From positions 2,666,001 to 2,730,000 of the forward strand of contig NZ_OZ034983.1 of the NCBI RefSeq assembly GCF_964030845.1: a stretch of 64,000 nt of DNA, written 5' to 3'. A program made the translations under genes and the position numbers. Below are positions 16,219-24,349 of the stretch, one piece after another; position 1 is the stretch's first letter, and every line of letters starts with the position of its first letter. The notes beneath the pieces were generated by a model. The model was given only the letters and a program-made list of their open reading frames with translations. It was not told the origin of the DNA and did no database searches. This DNA comes from Candidatus Fukatsuia endosymbiont of Tuberolachnus salignus (lineage in GTDB: Bacteria > Pseudomonadota > Gammaproteobacteria > Enterobacterales > Enterobacteriaceae).

Positions 16219-17097
16219 TTACCCTTCCATCCACGCCGGAAATACCGTGGTGCCGTAGTCTTTTTTGGCGAAGCGGTCGCCAGAAACCCGTTTGAAGGTG
16301 GTGCCATCCACTGCCCGTTTGTTCTGGTAATTCAGTTTCTGACTGGCGGTGCAAAACCAGCTTTTAGGCGTGTCGTGACGAAACTCTAAATCCAATCGTG
16401 TCAGCTCGTAGACCAAGTCCAAATGCGGGAATAGCGTTTGCCAGCTGTCGAAATCTTGCGGGGTCAGGCGGATTATCTTCCCTTCGAAGGCGTAACGGCT
16501 CGCTAGGCTGGTCTGAGTGTCAACGTGAGGGGAATTACGCTGAGCAGGAAAACAGTCAGGGTGGGGGATGGGGTCTTCTCGCTTGGCAGGACACTCATCG
16601 ACTTTGATTGCACAAATTTTGCTCGCAGTTGGGGTGTTAGGTTCTATGACAGGTTCTATGACTGGTTCAAAAGAATGACTGATTCTGGGTGTTCCTGATT
16701 CACCCCTTCCTGGTGTTCCAGATGCGCTACCCCGTGTGCCAGATACTCCACCCAGCGTTCTTGATTCACCAGGAGGTGAACCTGTATCCTCCCCGGGTGA
16801 CTTATTTTCACCCTTCACTTTTGGGGCATTGTTTAACGTCAAATGATAAACATTCGATTTATTCACGCCCTGCTCATTTTTACGATATTCAATCCACAGC
16901 AAGCCGTCTACTGCCAACTGGTGAAGATGTTTTTGTACCGAGCGATCTGTCATTTCACACTGATGAGCGATATAGGGCACTGACGGCCAGCATTCGCCTT
17001 GGTCGTTGGCATTATCAGCCAATTTGAGTAAAATCAGTTTTCTCAGCGGATTCCCCACTTTGATACTCATGGCGTGTGTCATTAATTTCATACTCAT
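16219..17097 (-). CDS. O-like phage replication initiation protein
   Basis: 292 residues. The N-terminal winged helix (residues about 10-85: NPLRKLILLKLADNANDQGECWPSVPYIAHQCEMTDRSVQKHL) matches the helix-turn-helix replication proteins that pair with DnaC-like loaders. A central disordered Gly/Ser/Pro/Glu-rich linker (about 95-190) follows; in lambda O this region of the gene carries the origin iterons. The C-terminus (FRHDTPKSWFCTASQKLNYQNK) is DnaT-like. AGGGA lies 7 nt before the first ATG. An origin within the linker is inference. Confidence 0.75.
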   Translation of the reverse strand: MSMKLMTHAMSIKVGNPLRKLILLKLADNANDQGECWPSVPYIAHQCEMTDRSVQKHLHQLAVDGLLWIEYRKNEQGVNKSNVYHLTLNNAPKVKGENKSPGEDTGSPPGESRTLGGVSGTRGSASGTPGRGESGTPRISHSFEPVIEPVIEPNTPTASKICAIKVDECPAKREDPIPHPDCFPAQRNSPHVDTQTSLASRYAFEGKIIRLTPQDFDSWQTLFPHLDLVYELTRLDLEFRHDTPKSWFCTASQKLNYQNKRAVDGTTFKRVSGDRFAKKDYGTTVFPAWMEG

Positions 17098-17107
17098 TGT
17101 CTATTCC

Positions 17108-17818
17108 CTATGCCGCGTTTGTGATCGTTTTCAATAAGCCTGCTTCACATAGCTTTTTTGTTAGCCACGCTTGGCCCTTGCCGGTCAGTAGCGGGGTGAA
17201 GGTGATTTTCATCCCGTGCTCCGTCTCGATGGGCGTTTCTCTGAAGGTGAAATAGTCCCGCTCCAGGTACTCCTGTCGAGGCACATTTCTGCGAGAAGGA
17301 ATACCCATTAGCACGTGATTTTTGCGTAACCAAACAAACAATTTGTTGGGACGAAGGCCCATCAGCTTGGCAAAATTGCCCACCAGAATGCCACTGGCCT
17401 CGCTCACACGGTCGGCGAAATCTATCTTAGGGGCAGCCCGTGCTAACGGGTTTTCTAGCCGTTGGCGTCGCTCAACCTCTTGCGTTAATGTTTTCAAGGC
17501 TGATAAATAATCGACCGGTAAAAACGAGTAGGCCGCTTTCTCTTCCAGTTGCTGCCAACGATCGACTACGCGGGCGGTAAATTCAGGGGAGAGTTGGGCG
17601 ACCACCACATAGCTATCACGTTTACCTACCCTGTATTCAAAAACGTATTGGCCTAATTGATTTTTAACCTCCTCCATTGGAGGAAGTCTGATAATCCCCT
17701 TTTCAACCAAGCGCTCAATGGCTCTTTTCACATTGTCGTGACGAGACTCCACTAAATCGGCTATCTCTCGACTCCCCATGCTGGGGTTGACTGCGTTTGA
17801 TAATGGGTTCATCATCAC
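17108..17818 (-). CDS. Rha/KilAC phage regulatory protein, intact (prophage B)
   Basis: 236 residues: Rha-type N-terminal domain (about 15-105) followed by a KilAC antirepressor domain (about 150-232; LVGNFAKLMGLRPNKLFVWLRKNHVLMG and TPLLTGKGQAWLTKKL). Rha proteins interfere with phage growth in some hosts, and KilAC domains occur in antirepressors. It is nearly identical over 181 codons to the MITE-truncated copy at 9663. Confidence 0.85.
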   Translation of the reverse strand: MMMNPLSNAVNPSMGSREIADLVESRHDNVKRAIERLVEKGIIRLPPMEEVKNQLGQYVFEYRVGKRDSYVVVAQLSPEFTARVVDRWQQLEEKAAYSFLPVDYLSALKTLTQEVERRQRLENPLARAAPKIDFADRVSEASGILVGNFAKLMGLRPNKLFVWLRKNHVLMGIPSRRNVPRQEYLERDYFTFRETPIETEHGMKITFTPLLTGKGQAWLTKKLCEAGLLKTITNAA

Positions 17819-17866
17819 GCCGTGTGTTTGTGTAGGGCGACTGCCTGGTCCGCAGTCGCGGTGTTT

Positions 17867-18313
17867 TTACTTACTGTAAACCTGCAGCGTGGCGCGAACT
17901 TCACCGTCTCGTGTTGCGATGTGTTTACGGTGAGCATCCAGAATTTTCTGTTGGGCTTGTTCATTAATCCCCCCGTGGTCCCTAATCGCATCAAGAATTA
18001 ACTGGTCGACAGCACTGCGTTTCACCGTGGTATGTAATCCCATATGGTGTAGTTCTACCGCGTCGACATCACCGGCGGAGGGAATAGGAACAACCAAGGC
18101 ATCTGACCGCTCGGCAAAATACTCTGCAACTAACGTTGACTGACTCAATGTTTGCAAGGCCAATAGCTCATCAATGCTAAAGAATCGACAGCCTTTGCTT
18201 TCGTATAACCGATTGTTAAACTTGGATTCCGGCATACCAAGATAAGCCGCCGCTACACTTCTCCCGCCTTCAATACGCTCACACATTTGATTAATTAGTT
18301 CGCGTTTTTCCAT
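17867..18313 (-). CDS. Phage CII-family regulatory protein (prophage B)
   Basis: 148 residues, same family as the gene at 9171. N-terminal helices (MCERIEGGRSVAAAYLGMPESKFNNRLYES) and FFSIDELLALQTLSQSTLVAEYF are present. The last 50 residues are identical to prophage A. It is transcribed with cro, rha and the replication genes. Confidence 0.8.
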   Translation of the reverse strand: MEKRELINQMCERIEGGRSVAAAYLGMPESKFNNRLYESKGCRFFSIDELLALQTLSQSTLVAEYFAERSDALVVPIPSAGDVDAVELHHMGLHTTVKRSAVDQLILDAIRDHGGINEQAQQKILDAHRKHIATRDGEVRATLQVYSK

Positions 18314-18452
18314 AATGTCAGTGCTGCCTCTGTAGTTATGTTTATACTCAAATTGTGTGATAGTTGCTTGTGCTAGGCCTTTCTTCGTTTCCCATCCAGT
18401 ACTCTTTTCTGGTGTGTTAATGAGTTTGCTTGATGGAATAAATTAAAGTTTC

Positions 18453-18701
18453 CTATGTGTACTGCTTTTTTATTGGTAATTCTTCAGCTTGTAACTTAAT
18501 AGTAAAATTTTCGTAGATATCTGGACGGAGTTGATTTTTGGTAACTCCACCCTGAGTCACTCCTTCTAGCCTTTTAGCAAGAGAAAAGCCTGCTTTCTTG
18601 TAGCCGTTGAAGACGAGCCTCAAATACTCTGTACTGCTGCCAACATGTCTAGCAAGAGCAAGCTGTTCTGATTTAGTCAGGTTGTTCCAATACTCTTTCA
18701 T
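18453..18701 (-). CDS. Cro-like repressor (prophage B)
   Basis: 82 residues with a helix-turn-helix (LTKSEQLALARHVGSSTEYLRLVFNGYKKAGFSLAKRLEG) and the NQLRPDIY tail typical of YdaS/Cro-like proteins. GGAGG sits 5 nt before the ATG. Divergent from cI at 18788. Not alignable with the cro of prophage A, so the two prophages should be heteroimmune. Confidence 0.8.
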   Translation of the reverse strand: MKEYWNNLTKSEQLALARHVGSSTEYLRLVFNGYKKAGFSLAKRLEGVTQGGVTKNQLRPDIYENFTIKLQAEELPIKKQYT

Positions 18702-18752
18702 TTGTACCTCCAGGATACATTATGCACTACTTAAATGAATCTTCAAGACCCT

Positions 18753-18769
18753 TGTACCTTATCAGTACA
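18753..18769. promoter_or_regulatory. OR operator (prophage B)
   Basis: TGTACCTTATCAGTACA, a near-perfect palindrome in the cro/cI gap, shares its arms and spacing with the OL site at 19510-19526. The consensus TGTAC(C/T)TTAT(C/T)(A/G)GTACA is likely the CI/Cro target. Confidence 0.65.
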
Positions 18770-18787
18770 TATAGTTGAATGGTAAGC

Positions 18788-19456
18788 ATGAAAACTAATG
18801 ATAAAATCAGGCAAGATAACGCTAGAAAGCTACGTGATAGCACGGGCGGAAATAAATCCTTTTCGATGCTGCTTGACCGTGAAGCGACACAAATAAGTCG
18901 TATTATCGGCAAAAATCCCACTAAAAAGATTGGGGATGATTTGGCGCGCCATATTGAAAAATGTTTTTCTTTACCTGTAGGTTGGCTAGATAAAGAACAC
19001 CTGGCTACTGATACTGCTACCTTCCAAGACATATCGACCATAAATTTTGAGATAAGGATGATCCCGATTATCTCTTGGGTACAAGCAGGAGCATGGACTG
19101 AAATCAATCATACGGAGGTGGATTTGAGCTTGACAGAAAAGTATCCGTGCCCAATTCCTTGTGGAAAAATGACGTACATTCTACGAGTTATAGGTGATTC
19201 AATGATTGATGAATACAAACCCGGGGATATGATTTTTGTGGATCCCGAAGTGGCACCGGTTCATGGTGACGATGTTGTTGCTTTATGTATTGATTCATCC
19301 GAAGCCACGTTTAAACGACTTGTAGAAGACAGTGGGAAAAAATACCTCAAAGCCTTAAACAAAAATTGGCCAGAGCAATACATCAAAATAAACGGTAATT
19401 GTTCAATAATTGGGACTGTAATTTTTTCTGGTAAACCAAGACGTTATAAGCGCTAA
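18788..19456 (+). CDS. CI/C2-type self-cleaving repressor (prophage B)
   Basis: 222 residues from MKTNDK. The N-terminal DNA-binding domain (about 5-65) is followed by an S24/LexA-like protease: Ala100-Gly101 cleavage site in SWVQAGAW, Ser138 in GDSM and Lys176 in ATFKR, so RecA-dependent self-cleavage on DNA damage is expected. A strong rho-independent terminator follows. Divergent from cro. Confidence 0.9.
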   Translation: MKTNDKIRQDNARKLRDSTGGNKSFSMLLDREATQISRIIGKNPTKKIGDDLARHIEKCFSLPVGWLDKEHLATDTATFQDISTINFEIRMIPIISWVQAGAWTEINHTEVDLSLTEKYPCPIPCGKMTYILRVIGDSMIDEYKPGDMIFVDPEVAPVHGDDVVALCIDSSEATFKRLVEDSGKKYLKALNKNWPEQYIKINGNCSIIGTVIFSGKPRRYKR

Positions 19457-19474
19457 CTAAATTTTTATGAAATT

Positions 19475-19498
19475 AACCCGCTTTATGCGGGTTTTTTT
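19475..19498 (+). terminator. Rho-independent terminator after cI (prophage B)
   Basis: AACCCGC-TTTA-TGCGGGTT stem-loop followed by a run of Ts. Confidence 0.9.
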
Positions 19499-19502
19499 GT
19501 GC

Positions 19503-19530
19503 TTGACAATGTACTTTATTGGTACATAAT
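19503..19530 (+). promoter_or_regulatory. pL promoter with OL operator (prophage B)
   Basis: TTGACA (19503-19508) and CATAAT (19525-19530) spaced 16 bp. The operator TGTACTTTATTGGTACA (19510-19526) fills the spacer and reaches the -10, so bound repressor would block polymerase. It drives nutL, N and the recombination operon. Confidence 0.75.
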
Positions 19531-19658
19531 GTATCAAAAAGAAACATTATGTACCAACGCGAAGCAGGCAAGGAAAGCCCATGAAGTAGCCGTCCGAGGC
19601 GTATGAAAATCGGAATGATTCGCGAAATAGAATACCCGCTTTACCCCGCTCAGGCGGA

Positions 19659-19700
19659 TGCTCTTTAACAATTTGGAGTTTGGTAGCACTGACAAAGTGC
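19659..19700 (+). promoter_or_regulatory. nutL site: boxA and boxB (copy B)
   Basis: TGCTCTTTAACAA (19659-19671) and the hairpin GCACT-GACAA-AGTGC (19686-19700), upstream of N. Confidence 0.8.
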
Positions 19701-19774
19701 ACCCTTGCGTTCACCCGTTGGTTTCTGAATAGGTTGTGTCACCAGCTTATCCAGAAATCAATCGGAGGTAAGTT

Positions 19775-20098
19775 ATGGCAACGATTATTTACAAGCCATC
19801 GAGACGCAAGGCAACGTATGGCGGTAATGCCAAATACCGCAGACATCAACGCCGTAAAGCACAGGCTATCTCTCGCGAAGCGATCGAAAACAGCCTTGGT
19901 CGGAGAGTGGGCCATCACGCAAAAATAGCGCGTGCTCAACCTCGCTCAGAGGTAGATCGGGCGATTGCTCTAGCGACGACCTTTCCTTTACGTAAAAAGC
20001 CACAGGACAGCCTGTACAACCGGCTGATGCCAAGAGCCTGGTTATTTTCGGTTCGAGGAACCCGCAGGACAAACAAAGTTATCACCGCTTCTGCTTAG
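19775..20098 (+). CDS. P22-type N antitermination protein (copy B)
   Basis: 107 residues with the same arginine-rich motif (GGNAKYRRHQRRKAQ, 16-30) as the copy at 7304. Differences cluster in the middle (LGRRVGHHAKIARAQ versus LDRRGGHHAKIVRAH), outside the RNA-binding motif, as expected if RNA binding is conserved. CGGAGGTAAGTT precedes the ATG. Confidence 0.75.
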   Translation: MATIIYKPSRRKATYGGNAKYRRHQRRKAQAISREAIENSLGRRVGHHAKIARAQPRSEVDRAIALATTFPLRKKPQDSLYNRLMPRAWLFSVRGTRRTNKVITASA

Positions 20099-20134
20099 CA
20101 GGGGCGTTATTGAATTAACCCACAAAGGTGAACA

Positions 20135-20269
20135 ATGAACGATTTTTTAAGCGAACACCGTATCACCCTATGGCCTTACAGCACGCCTGCGGAAAAACCC
20201 AAACGCAATCAATTCATTGACCTTTTTATCTGGCTAAAAAAAACACTCAACCAACGAGGTGAACCATGA
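20135..20269 (+). CDS. Small early phage protein, 44 aa
   Basis: MNDFLSEHRITLWPYST...KKTLNQRGEP; no family recognised. Its AGGTGAACA start signal and the next gene's AGGTGAACC signal are near-identical, and its TGA overlaps the next ATG. The gene is absent from prophage A, where the two signals have become one. Confidence 0.55.
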   Translation: MNDFLSEHRITLWPYSTPAEKPKRNQFIDLFIWLKKTLNQRGEP

Positions 20270-20397
20270 TTTTTACTATCCAAGATAACGCATTAATCAT
20301 CATGATCAACGGTGTGAAGCGAGTTTTCCTTAACAGCGAGCGGGGCTATGCCCGCATGTCTCAAGCGTATTGTAAAAGCAGAGGGCGACTGGCATGA
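20266..20397 (+). CDS. Small early phage protein, 43 aa
   Basis: MIFTIQDNALIIMINGVKRV...; basic C-terminus, no family recognised. ATGA overlaps at both ends link it to its neighbours. The prophage A copy carries a one-base insertion in the T run near the start. Confidence 0.6.
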   Translation: MIFTIQDNALIIMINGVKRVFLNSERGYARMSQAYCKSRGRLA

Positions 20398-20699
20398 CAC
20401 CCGAGACGCTTATTGAAGCACGAAAAATAATGAACACGTTCAGTGATCAAGATTGGCACAACATTAATGAACAGGCGGAAGAGTGGGACAAATATTTCAC
20501 CTTTGACCACATCGCCCAGCTCTTTAAAAAATTGCCCCATTTTGATAGTGAGGCTTTGTCCCTCGCCTTGGCTGACACTGAACCCGATGACATCGATGAG
20601 GCATTTTTCAGCATTTTTATCTCAAAAGCAAAGTGGATGTTAGCCAAAGAACGGCTCTACCACCGTGATGAATACAATGAGGTCTATTATGGAGAATAA
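20394..20699 (+). CDS. Hypothetical early phage protein, 101 aa (copy B)
   Basis: Same protein family as 6834-7139, function unknown, acidic and helical. Overlaps erf by 11 bp. Confidence 0.65.
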   Translation: MTPETLIEARKIMNTFSDQDWHNINEQAEEWDKYFTFDHIAQLFKKLPHFDSEALSLALADTEPDDIDEAFFSIFISKAKWMLAKERLYHRDEYNEVYYGE

Positions 20700-21303
20700 A
20701 GCATTTTATCTTAAGCTAGCGACTATTCAACGTGAACTCAATGCACCGAAAAATCAATATAATACCTTTGGCAAATACCACTACCGCAGCTGTGAAGACA
20801 TTTTGGAAGGCGTTAAACCGCTGCTGGGCGACCTGTTTTTATCAATAAGTGATGAAATCGTACAAATGGGCGATCGCTATTACGTCAAAGCGACTGCAAC
20901 CTTGACGGACGGTGAAAATTCGTTTCAGGCCTCCGCAATTGCACGGGAAGAATTGAACAAAAAAGGCATGGATGCGGCACAGCTGACCGGGGCAACCAGC
21001 TCCTACGCGCGCAAGTACTGCCTGAACGGCCTGTTTGCGATTGATGATGCCAAAGATGCCGACACCGAAGCTTACAAGCAGCAAGAAAACAAGGGGACCC
21101 CACAAACGAAGCCCACCGCTGCACGCACCCCAGAACAATACCTCACCGATTTCACCCACTGGGCGCATCAATGCAAGGATAAAGTGGCCTTACAGGGGGC
21201 TTATAACCGACTAAGCCAGTTGCTTATCCAGCAGCCTGATTTAGCACAAAAAGCCAACGACATTTATCTCACCCACTCAGCAACCTTAGAAAAGGCAGCC
21301 TAA
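20689..21303 (+). CDS. erf: ERF-family single-strand annealing protein (copy B)
   Basis: Starts at MENKAFYL with AAGG-type spacing (GAGGTCTATT) before the ATG. The ERF signature MDAAQLTGATSSYARKYCLNGLF is identical to copy A, and only a handful of residues differ elsewhere (QIGDRYY versus QMGDRYY; HTKSTVARTP versus QTKPTAARTP). Couples to ssb through TAATGG. Confidence 0.85.
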   Translation: MENKAFYLKLATIQRELNAPKNQYNTFGKYHYRSCEDILEGVKPLLGDLFLSISDEIVQMGDRYYVKATATLTDGENSFQASAIAREELNKKGMDAAQLTGATSSYARKYCLNGLFAIDDAKDADTEAYKQQENKGTPQTKPTAARTPEQYLTDFTHWAHQCKDKVALQGAYNRLSQLLIQQPDLAQKANDIYLTHSATLEKAA

Positions 21304-21749
21304 TGGCACATACCATCACCCTCAAACTCCAACAGGCCGCCAGAGAATTTGCGGCCACTGACGCCATCGGCTTCGCCCTACGGGGTGGCGTTAAATACTA
21401 CGATCGCAAATTAAAAACCCATGCTTTCACTAACTACCAGGCGGTACTGTTCGCCAAAGCCGGCAATCAAGCAGATTTTTACCGCGAAACACTCAACCCA
21501 GGCGCCATCGTTGAGCTCTTCGGTGAAAGCATCAAAATCGACACCTACGAAGGAAAAAACGGGCAAGCGATCGTCCTGGAACTGAACAATGCCCGATTAG
21601 GTTTTATCGAAGCGGGTGGAACACAACCACAAGGACAGCAGCGGCAACAAAATCAGCAGTTGTGGGGACAGGCGTCTATGAAGGCGGTGTCACAGCAGCA
21701 ATGTAACCCCACGCCACCGATTGCGTTTGATGAACCCATTCCCTTTTAA
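21303..21749 (+). CDS. Phage single-stranded DNA-binding protein (copy B)
   Basis: 148 residues. The OB fold is nearly identical to copy A up to about residue 113. The Gln-rich linker and the tip FDEPIPF then differ completely, so recombination or relaxed selection has acted on the linker while the terminal Pro-Phe tip is kept. Confidence 0.8.
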   Translation: MAHTITLKLQQAAREFAATDAIGFALRGGVKYYDRKLKTHAFTNYQAVLFAKAGNQADFYRETLNPGAIVELFGESIKIDTYEGKNGQAIVLELNNARLGFIEAGGTQPQGQQRQQNQQLWGQASMKAVSQQQCNPTPPIAFDEPIPF

Positions 21750-21793
21750 ATCAAACTCAGTCTTTACGGATAACACAGCTATCGAGGTAAAAA

Positions 21794-22414
21794 ATGGAAC
21801 AACGAACAGACGAGTGGTTTGCTGCCCGCTGTGGCAAGGTCACAGCCAGCAAATTGGCAGAGGTGATGGCAAAAGTCAAAACAGGCGACGCCGCAACGCG
21901 AAAAAAATACAGGGCCGAGCTGATTTGCCAGCGTCTGACGGGGAAACGGGAAGACACCTTTGTCACACCTGAAATGAAGCACGGGACGGCACTGGAACCC
22001 GTCGCCCGTGAGGCTTACATCTTGCGTGAATTTGCAGTAGAAGTCACGGAGGTCGGTCTCGTCGACCACCCCACTATTGAGGGGTTTGCCGCCAGTCCCG
22101 ACGGACTGGTTAATGAGGATGGCCTCATCGAAATCAAATGCCCAAAAACCTGGACACATCTGAAAACGATAAGAACAGGTGAACCAGAAAAAAAATACCG
22201 CCTGCAAATGCATGCACAAATGCTGTGTACGGGGCGTCGATGGTGTGACTTTGTCAGCTATGATAATCGACTGCCTGACACATTAGCCTACTTCAAAAAG
22301 CGCATTCACTTTGATGAGGCACTGGGCAAGGAAATTGAAACAGAAGTGCGCAAATTTCTGCAAGAACTTGAAGATGAAATCGAACAGATTAAAACGTATG
22401 GAAAAGTGGCATGA
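21794..22414 (+). CDS. YqaJ/lambda-Exo-type recombination exonuclease (copy B)
   Basis: 206 residues with Asp103, Glu113 and Lys115 as in copy A; only a few substitutions (TDEWF versus TEAWF; KKYRLQ versus KKYLLQ). The 44-bp space to ssb carries CGAGGTAAAA and no intron, and shows what the prophage A spacer may once have looked like, although the two spacers are not the same sequence. Confidence 0.85.
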   Translation: MEQRTDEWFAARCGKVTASKLAEVMAKVKTGDAATRKKYRAELICQRLTGKREDTFVTPEMKHGTALEPVAREAYILREFAVEVTEVGLVDHPTIEGFAASPDGLVNEDGLIEIKCPKTWTHLKTIRTGEPEKKYRLQMHAQMLCTGRRWCDFVSYDNRLPDTLAYFKKRIHFDEALGKEIETEVRKFLQELEDEIEQIKTYGKVA

Positions 22415-22524
22415 AGATAACGCCACTAAAAAAAGTGGTCGTCAACATCAAAACAGGGGCAGAGATGGTATGATACAGGTCATGCCTTTCTGAAACGTCG
22501 TTATATTAAGCTTAGGATAAAGCG

Positions 22525-23508
22525 ATGAAAGCAATAATTTCTCCTCACGACGCCTTCTGTAAGAAGTTTTTGGGCAATCTTGAGGTGGCACGAGACTTTT
22601 TGAAAACACATTTACCGCCCGCTATTTTGGAGAAATGTGACCTTTCTACACTGAAAGTAGAAGATTGCTCCTTTGTTGATGAAAATTTGAGACAATATTT
22701 CTCTGATATTGTTTATTCAATGCAGATGAACGACGGCAGCAAGGCGTACATTCAGTGTATTATCGAACATCAAAGCAACCCGCAACTTTTGATGACGTTT
22801 CGTGAATTACGCTATTGTGTGGGGATTTGGCAAAAATATTTTGACAAAAACCCGAACGAAAAATTACCTATTGTGGTGCCGATATTGTTTTATCACGGGA
22901 AAAGGCGGCCCTATCCTTACAGCAGGGATTTGATGGATTGTTTTGTTGACCCGGAGCTAGCCAGAGAAATCTACACCAAGCCGTTTCCTTTGGTGGATAT
23001 TAGCGTTATTCCTGATGAGGAAATCATGACACACGGCCATGTGGCGTTGATGGAACTGGTGCAAAAACACATTTACATGCGTGATATGATAAACATTGTC
23101 GGACCCATTGCAGAACTATTGAATAAAGGTTATACAAACCGTGAATTGTTCCACGCTTTGCTCTATTATATCACCTACCAAGGGGAAACGAAGAATACTG
23201 AAAAGTTCTTCAAAGCGCTCGTGGATCAGACACCCACTTACCGTGAGGACATTATGACAATTGCACAACAACTCGAAAAACGGGGCGAAAAACGAGGCAT
23301 AGAACAAGGTCTGGAACAAGGCATGCAACAAGGCATGCAACAGGGCATGCAACAGGGCATGCAACAGGGCATGCAACAGGGAGAAAAACAAGCGTCCTTA
23401 AAAATCGCGAAAGAACTTCTTGCTGACGGAGCAAGCAAAGAAAAGATTAAAAAATATACTGGACTTTCTGACCAAGATATTAAAGATATTGAAGTATTGC
23501 TACATTAA
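22525..23508 (+). CDS. Rpn/YhgA-family PD-(D/E)XK nuclease (copy B)
   Basis: 327 residues, identical in architecture to 35-1006 (Asp61; EHQS at 81-84). The tandem-repeat region reads GIEQGLEQGMQQ..., where copy A has GEKRGMQQ..., adding four residues. A small palindrome (AGGTGTCTTAACACCT) overlaps its end in both copies. Confidence 0.8.
   Translation: MKAIISPHDAFCKKFLGNLEVARDFLKTHLPPAILEKCDLSTLKVEDCSFVDENLRQYFSDIVYSMQMNDGSKAYIQCIIEHQSNPQLLMTFRELRYCVGIWQKYFDKNPNEKLPIVVPILFYHGKRRPYPYSRDLMDCFVDPELAREIYTKPFPLVDISVIPDEEIMTHGHVALMELVQKHIYMRDMINIVGPIAELLNKGYTNRELFHALLYYITYQGETKNTEKFFKALVDQTPTYREDIMTIAQQLEKRGEKRGIEQGLEQGMQQGMQQGMQQGMQQGMQQGEKQASLKIAKELLADGASKEKIKKYTGLSDQDIKDIEVLLH
23319..23380 (+). 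repeat. 12-bp tandem repeat inside rpn copy B
   Basis: Five GGCATGCAACAG/A units coding GMQQ, preceded by degenerate IEQG/LEQG units. Confidence 0.85.
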
Positions 23509-23605
23509 GGTGTCTTAACACCTGCTATACCCGGACGGGCTGAATGATGATTCAGCCTCGAGGAATATTTCGTTAAAGGTGTTAAATAACTTTAACTAGC
23601 GAATG

Positions 23606-23633
23606 CCGCATACATAAGTAGTGCGGTTTTTTT
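23606..23633 (+). terminator. Terminator downstream of rpn copy B
   Basis: CCGCA and TGCGG arms around an 11-nt loop, followed by seven Ts; likely end of the early-left transcript unless antiterminated. Confidence 0.75.
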
Positions 23634-23649
23634 ACGCCCATAGCGTGTT

Positions 23650-23811
23650 ATGGGTCAGACAATGAGCAATTATACACCTTCAATAAAACTAAATTCACCT
23701 TTAGCCTACCATCTTTGTGATCGTTTCAAAGATGGGATGGTATTCGCCAATTTTGTTAATAGAAGCCTAAACGCTCAGCTCCCCGCTGGCACAACACCAA
23801 GACGTAATTAA
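23650..23811 (+). CDS. Hypothetical small phage protein, 53 aa
   Basis: MGQTMSNYTPSIKLNSPL...PAGTTPRRN; an alternative start is the second Met. No family recognised and no strong ribosome-binding site, so only moderately supported. Confidence 0.35.
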   Translation: MGQTMSNYTPSIKLNSPLAYHLCDRFKDGMVFANFVNRSLNAQLPAGTTPRRN

Positions 23812-23873
23812 TCTCTCATCTCGGTAACGTACCGGGATTCTACGAATCGCAATTCATTTGTGAGGAATTTTGC

Positions 23874-24230
23874 ATGCCAAATATCATTGATATTCATCAA
23901 CAAGCCCCATTAAGTCCCGAAAACTTACCCGTTATTATCTATCACCACAAGCGGGTTATCACCACTGAACTGTTAGCACAAGGATACGGTACGGATAGTA
24001 ATAACATTCAGCAAAATTTTAAACGGAATAAAGAGAGATTCATTGAGAGTAAGCATTATAGCAGGGGCCATGTAACATGATTTATTTTACCAGTAAATAT
24101 TATTTAATATCAATGTATTAGTGTAAATTTTTACAGTCAACTTATACGGCCATTGCTATATCACAAGGTAGAAGGTGAAGAGCTTAAAGCGTTCAGGAAC
24201 TAATTGACAGTCATTCGGTTAATAAACACA
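23874..24230 (+). pseudogene. ORF6N-domain phage protein interrupted by a MITE
   Basis: The first 62 codons fit the ORF6N domain of KilA-type antirepressors (PVIIYHHKRVITTELLAQGYGTDSNNIQQNFKRNKERFIESKHY). The 100-bp MITE at 24059 then interrupts it. After the MITE the frame resumes as HKVEGEELKAFRN before a stop, and what follows looks frameshifted. GAGGAATTTTGC precedes the ATG. Confidence 0.75.
24059..24158. mobile_element. 100-bp MITE, copy 2
   Basis: Variant ends (TAGCAGGGGCC / GGCCATTGCTA), more diverged than the others, TA on both sides; splits the ORF6N gene. Confidence 0.9.
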
Positions 24231-24349
24231 CAACACGCTGGAACCATCCCAAGATGGATACCTTCTCGGTTATCGGATGGGAAGTGCCCGCAAACCCCAC
24301 TTCACTGATGAGTTAATCACCATATAAGTTCAAGATAAGGAATTTCTCT

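Larger units (their letters stand above)
19557..23542. repeat. Inverted-duplication arm B (prophage B early-left operon)
   Basis: Counterpart of 1-7837 in opposite orientation, without the intron. Point differences are spread through coding regions; the ssb linker and the rpn tandem repeat are the most divergent parts. Confidence 0.9.
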
